The translations under genes were made by a program, and so were the position numbers. Below are positions 59,079 through 64,000 of a stretch of 64,000 nucleotides of DNA, in pieces. Each line of letters begins with the position of its first letter. The stretch's first letter is position 1. The notes under the pieces are model-generated. The model saw only the letters and a program-made list of their open reading frames with translations, was not told the DNA's origin and did not search any database. This DNA is from Cryptomeria japonica (taxonomy: Eukaryota; Streptophyta; Pinopsida; Cupressales; Cupressaceae), in NCBI RefSeq assembly GCF_030272615.1, contig NC_081407.1, forward strand, positions 149,049,744 to 149,113,743, given 5' to 3'.

Positions 59079-60491
59079 TGTAGACACATAAGTCTGTCCA
59101 CTTAATTAAATGAATGTTTATTATTTATTTGATTATTTAAACCATCAATAAACAATATTTAATTAATTCATCTTAAACCTCTTCTTCAGTTAATTAAATA
59201 AATTATTCAATTTATTTAAATTAATTCATCAAACCATACTCTAACAATTAATTAAATGAATAAAGCATATTTGTTTAAATTAACCCCTTTCCTTATTTAA
59301 ATATTTATTTAAATCTCTAACCCCCCCCCCCCCGCCCCCCCTTGCATTCTCCTACAAATGCAAGTTGCACCAATAAATAGATTTTATTTTTAAATAAAAT
59401 GCCATTTCTCTCACCCACCAAACCCACTTGCTTCCTAAACTCCTTATAGATTCTTCTAATCCATTCCAATTTAGCCTAATTCATCTCCTAATTATTATCA
59501 CATTCCTAAGCAAAGAGAAGTCACTTCTCAAAGCCTCCAAAGTCTTTGAAATGCATTAAAGGCTTTTATTCTTCAACAAGTTAACCCCCAAAGTCTTCCA
59601 AACCATTTATGGCTCCTACATAACCATTAATGGTTAACTCAACTTACCCACATGGTTAGAGGCTTTCCCTGTAACTCAACCCTCATTTAACTCAGGGCTC
59701 TCTTCAAGCATTCATTTCTTTGACCATGGTTATCCCCATTAACTCTTGCACAAGAGTTTATCCATTGGATAAAAACATTACCCTTGGATAAAAGCTTTAT
59801 CCACTAACTCAAGCCTAACTAAACCCTCCTAGGTAACCTTCATGTCATCTCAAGCATTTAATGCTTCTTCCCTCTCCTCTCAAGCCATCTCATGTTGACA
59901 CTTGCCATCATGGGATTGGGTTGAAAGCCATCACATGGATTGATTAACTTTCAATCCTGCCCCTTGTTAAGATTATTCAATCTTGACCATCCATTGCCCT
60001 ATTTCCCCTATAAATAGAGTTCTCATTCTTCATTTTTCAGGATCAAGTCTTGTGTGCATCAAATTTATAGTCATTTTGGAGAGCATTAGAAAGCATTTTG
60101 CATTATTATTACACTAAGATTCACATAGACTAATTAGGAGGTTTCTCATAATAAATCATTTACACTTGCATAAGCATTTGTTTTCATTTTTACAACCATC
60201 TTGAATCTTCATATGACATCCATGGACAGTGCTAAAATCTGAGAGCTACACTCATGTGGGACTTGGAGAGGAGAGGAACAAGGGAGAAACATCTATGAGC
60301 ATACTTGGGAGCATCTTGGGGGGTTTTCTTTCCCTTTTTTCGTTTATGTGTGCTCTTTATTGTGTGCTTTATATCTCTCTTAATATGCATCTTAAGTTTT
60401 TTAAGTTCATTTGTATTTAGTTTTGGTTGCAACTAATCTACTAACATTTGAACTTGTGTTTTATGCCTTATGCCCCTTTTGCCTTGAATAA
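59079..60491 (+). repeat. E1 3' LTR
   Basis: 1,413 bp; TGTAGACACATAAG to CCTTGAATAA, where the 5' LTR has CCTTGCATCA. TATA box at 60008-60016. A C-run (59321-59340) replaces a more ordinary sequence in the 5' LTR. Confidence 0.92.
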
Positions 60492-60496
60492 ATAAG
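60492..60496. repeat. E1 target-site duplication, right copy
   Basis: ATAAG, identical to 19562-19566. Confidence 0.9.
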
Positions 60497-63400
60497 TTTA
60501 GAGTCACCCTTAATATTGAGGTTGCAAATGTTGATAGAGAGGGCAAATTTCAGATCCCATGGAAGAGTCATTGCCTCAGCTTGGTTGCTAGAACTAGCCA
60601 TATTACTTCTAAAGTAGGTAGCAACAAGATAACCTTTATTTGTACTTAAAAGTCCTCCAGTAGCAACTAGCCCCTATCTAGTAGCATCATCAAAGTTGAG
60701 CTTGTTTTTTCCCTTTGTAGAGGGGACCCATTTGGTATTCTACCTCATAAGCCTCTTGGAAATATCAAATCTTGCATACAATGGAGCGAGATTCCATTTC
60801 CTACCCATTCTATCATCAAAGGCCATAGGGGGAGAGGAGGGGCAAGGCCAAGTAGAAGCTAATATATTCTCCAAAAGAAACTTCAAAAAACTCCCAAACA
60901 TATCCCATATTTCTTTTTTCATTTTTGAAAATTTTATTATTTCTTTCCTTCTAGATGCACCACACTAAATGTGAGGTGATATTACTCAAGAGTTCCACGA
61001 TGAGGGGATGGTTGGAGGGGCATATCCAATGAAGGGCACGAGCGTGCAAATCACAATTCATGACCCAAATAATTTCCAATTTATTAAGAACTTTACCCCA
61101 CATATCAAAAGATAATTGATAGTGGAAGAAAATGTTAGGAACACATTCTTCCTCAATCTTACATAAGACACATTTTTTTGGAAGTTGAAAGCCTATTTTA
61201 ATAATATTATCCCGAGTGAGAATTTTGTTATGCATTTTTGTCCACCAAAAGAAATTAACTTTTTGGATGAGATTAGGGATCCAAACCCAAGAACCAAAGG
61301 AAGCCAAAAAAAATCTTTAATAGCCTTAAGATTGGGGACGAAAGACAAGGACCCAATTTTTAGCCAATTATCCTCGCAAAATTGAATATTTCAACCATTA
61401 CCAATTTACACCCTATCCGCATTGAAAGTAGGCTCTTGCATTTGATAATATTATTCCAAATTATAGATCCATACGAGAGGGCAGTAGAGTCAAGGTTTCT
61501 AAGAAAACTCCCCAAATTTAGATATTTGGCTTTCATAATTCTACACCAATCATTCCCTTCGAAGGAGAGAACCCACTCCAATTTAGCCAAGTGTGCCTTA
61601 TTAAGAAGTTTAATCTTCTTAATCCCCAAGACCCCAAATTTCTTAGGGTGGAAAACCATATCCCAATTAACTGGAGCCATTCGCTTCTTCTTTTTCATCT
61701 TCGTCCATAAGAAATTTGTTTAAATTCTCTCCATTTTTTCAAAAAAGAAAGTGGGGATTTTAAAAAGAGAGAGGTAGTACACCAGTATGCCTTGAAGGGA
61801 GGCTACAAGAAGTTTTAATTTACTTGCACTACTTAGAAATTTACCCTTCCACCCCATAACTTTCTTTTGCAATCTTTCTAATATGGAGTTCCAAAAGGAG
61901 GGGTCACTTCCTCGATATTTAGGGAAGGCCTAAGTAAGTGTTTGGGAGAGACATGCTCTAACAACTCAAAATATTTTTTATTTTGTTTTGGAGCCCCTCC
62001 CTAGAGTATGGAAAAAGTAGATATTACTATTCACATAGTTAATATGTTGGCCTGGTACATTAGCATGTTGATTTAAAAAAAAGCTTCTATTTTCTAGTCT
62101 CCACCATAGAAGTTGCACCAAAAAGAATAGTATCATCCACTAACTACTAAAGAACAAAAGGAGATAAGGGAGAGACAACCATAATCCCTTACCGAATTTC
62201 CCTATCCACTATATTGAAAAAATTTCTCCCAAGAATTTCTGCCAGCATGATAAAGAGGTATGGGAAAGAGGATCCTCTAGCCTCAATCCTTTTTCAACAA
62301 CAAAGAATCCCATAGGAGTTCCATCAAATAGGATTGAGTATTTAACAATGGTTATGTATTCCTTAATTAATCCAATCATCTTATTTCGGAAGCCTAGTTT
62401 TCTCAAGACCTGGAAAAGAAAATCCCATCTTACTCTATCATATGCCTTAGAAATATCTATCTTAAGAACCATCCTCAGGTGACTACACCTATCCATTAAG
62501 TGGATAATCTCATGAGTTTAAATAGCATTATCAAGAATTTTCCTTCGCAGGACAAATCCCTTCTGAGAGGAGCTAATAAAATTATTAAGAAAGGGCTTGA
62601 GTCTATTGACTAGAATCTTAGAAAATATCTTATACAAAGTGTTACAAAGATTAATAGGTCTGAAATTCGAGAGACACTTTGGCTCGGGGACTTTAGGAAA
62701 AAGAGCATTAAAATTATTGTTTAGTTTTTTAGAATCTTACCAGTACGAAAGAGGTTTCTTACGACAATCATTATGTCATAACCCACAATATCTTACCTCT
62801 TAAAAAAACATCGAGGGGAAGCCATCTTGGTCCAAGGCTTTATAAGCACGTATAGAAAAGGTATCGGCCTTAACTTCTTCCATCAAAATTGGGAACATAA
62901 ATTGTGCATTGTTAGTAGAAGAAAGGGATTTTGAAATACAATATAACAACTGATCCTCCTACGTAGATGGGATAATAGGGCTATCCTCTTTGTAAATATT
63001 AAAGAAATAATTTGTAGTCATATCCCCTAACATGTAATTTTCAATGATAATCCAATTATCTTCATCCACCAAGGAATGAATTTAGTTCCTCTTTCTATGT
63101 CTCATGGAAGATCTATGAAAAAAAATAGAGTTCCTATCTCCCTCTTTCAACCATTAGAGCCTGGATTTTTGTTTCCAAAAAAAATCTTCTCTTCTCATGA
63201 TCTCTTTTTATTTCATCCTTAGGCTTTCCTCCTCTTTAACTTATCCTCATTAGCAATTTGAGATTGAATAGCAACCAATTTGGAGCCAGTCTCCTTTTTC
63301 TTAACAAAAATGTCCCCAAAGGTAAATTTATTCCAACCTTTTACCTTTAGTTTAATAATTCCAAGTTTCTTGGCCACCATAAACATAGTTGAGCCTTGCA

Positions 63401-64000
63401 TAGGGGTACTACACCAATCCTGAATGCAAATCTAAAAGTCTGGGTGAGTGGTCCACATAATTTTGAAGTGAAAAGAAGCTAGCCCCTTACCAATATTGTC
63501 CACACAGTCCAAAAGGAGAGGATTATGATCAAAGATCGTCTAAGGAAGGGCCTCAAGGAAATAATGAAAACACAACTCCCAATTTGATGACACCAAGAAT
63601 CTATCTAGACATACCTGAATAAGGTTAATCCCCTTCCTATGGTTGGACCAAGTAAACATCTGACTATACAAGTCAATGTCTAGAAGACCCATCCTGTTGA
63701 TGGAATTAGCCAAATCCAACAAGCTATCAGAGTAGTCAACCAATCCTCCAAACTTTTCCAAGGTGAATAGGGGGGTATTAAAATCCCCAAAAACAATCCA
63801 AACATCATCAACAACCACAAGGATCTTAATCTAAATGTCCTCCCAAACAACTTTGTCAGCCTCGATGGGCGTTGGGAGCATAAATATTCACTAGATGCCA
63901 AGAATCTTTAGGTGAAACAAACCTTACACAAAGACTAATAGCAGAACTACCCAAGAAGTTTCTTTTAACCTTATATGGATCATACTTGGTGACAATCCCT
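60497..64000 (-). pseudogene. L1-like LINE ORF2: endonuclease, RT, zinc-binding domain, RNase H N-half
   Basis: Minus strand, open at the right window edge. AP-type endonuclease end (about 63990-63540): WHLVNIYAPN, WIVFGDFNTPL, FTWSNHRKG. RT at 62496-62209: VLKIDISKAYDRVRWDFLFQ and GLRLEDPLS (family GLRQGDPLSP, Q/G altered). An RT-thumb/post-RT segment (61698-61360, PKKFGVLGIKKIKLLNKAHL) and a zinc-binding RT-associated domain (61307-60951, FFWWTKMHNKILTRDNI and CVLCKIEEE) follow. RNase H start is KLNFDDATR near 60700-60497, ending GDSKL at the E1 junction. Many stops. ORF1 would lie beyond 64000. Confidence 0.9.

Larger units (their letters stand above)
19567..60491 (+). mobile_element. E1: Ty3/gypsy (Tat-like) element with nested insertions
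   Basis: 40,925 bp between ATAAG duplications. Own parts: 5' LTR 19567-20984, primer site, tandem-repeat leader, gag-pol 23773-30821, 3' untranslated parts 30822 to about 31860 and about 57860-59078, PPT, 3' LTR 59079-60491. The rest is younger insertions. Taking E1 and one duplication out rejoins the host LINE codons exactly (GDSKL joined to IID), which shows both LTRs belong to one insertion. Dual RNase H domains, the G-patch and TGTAGAC LTR ends place it near the Tat group. Gag-pol is riddled with stops. Confidence 0.92.

Overview
This window is plant nuclear DNA, almost certainly from a seed plant with a large, repeat-rich genome (possibly a gymnosperm; that is inference only). It is AT-rich and nearly all of it is transposable elements in various states of decay. 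Only one short block, a possible terminal exon at 24-198, looks like host coding sequence. I saw no rRNA, tRNA or CRISPR.

Left part (1-19.56 kb): a tRNA-type SINE candidate (690-905, minus); a badly decayed Ty1/copia remnant (1.7-3.0 kb, minus) flanked by a 140-bp direct repeat; a 1-kb purine-only tract with two (GA)n runs; and a complete LTR-LTR element, element A (6730-13732, minus). Then come several hairpin elements, including a Mutator-type MITE with a perfect 10-bp target-site duplication (15046-15363), and decayed retroelement pieces. The 3' end of an L1-like LINE (minus) reaches up to 19566.

Nested core (19567-60491): a Ty3/gypsy element of the Tat-like group (E1) sits inside the RNase H region of that LINE, with 5-bp duplications ATAAG at 19562-19566 and 60492-60496. 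Removing all 40.9 kb rejoins the LINE reading frame exactly. E1 has 1.4-kb LTRs, gag, protease, a G-patch, RT, two RNase H domains and integrase up to 30821. Its 3' untranslated region is split by a hAT transposon whose transposase is itself broken in two places: by element B (33530-39994, plus) and by a gypsy-type solo LTR (40774 to about 41666). Behind the hAT coding region lies element D (about 42.9-57.4 kb, plus), which is invaded by element C (46648-53767, minus), which in turn carries a 1.39-kb solo LTR (49305-50694). That gives six levels: LINE, E1, hAT, D, C, solo LTR. Three of the junctions are confirmed by exact restoration of a reading frame.

Elements A, B and C are one superfamily. 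Each has LTRs of 0.77-0.94 kb starting TGTTGGC, an initiator-Met-tRNA primer site, an ORF1 with a coiled coil and four CCHC zinc knuckles, then a long ORF2 of unknown function (globular N-part, basic middle, coiled-coil C-part), and a duplicated polypurine tract. None encodes protease, integrase, RT or RNase H, so they look like a non-autonomous family dependent on a Ty1/copia (SIRE/Maximus-like) partner. Element D and the block at 17.3-18.8 kb carry other long non-pol ORFs of similar layout. This set of pol-less ORFs is the best candidate for something undescribed.

Right end (60497-64000): the remainder of the host LINE on the minus strand, with endonuclease, RT, zinc-binding RT-associated domain and the first half of RNase H. 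All coding regions carry stops and frameshifts; nothing appears to be an intact gene.
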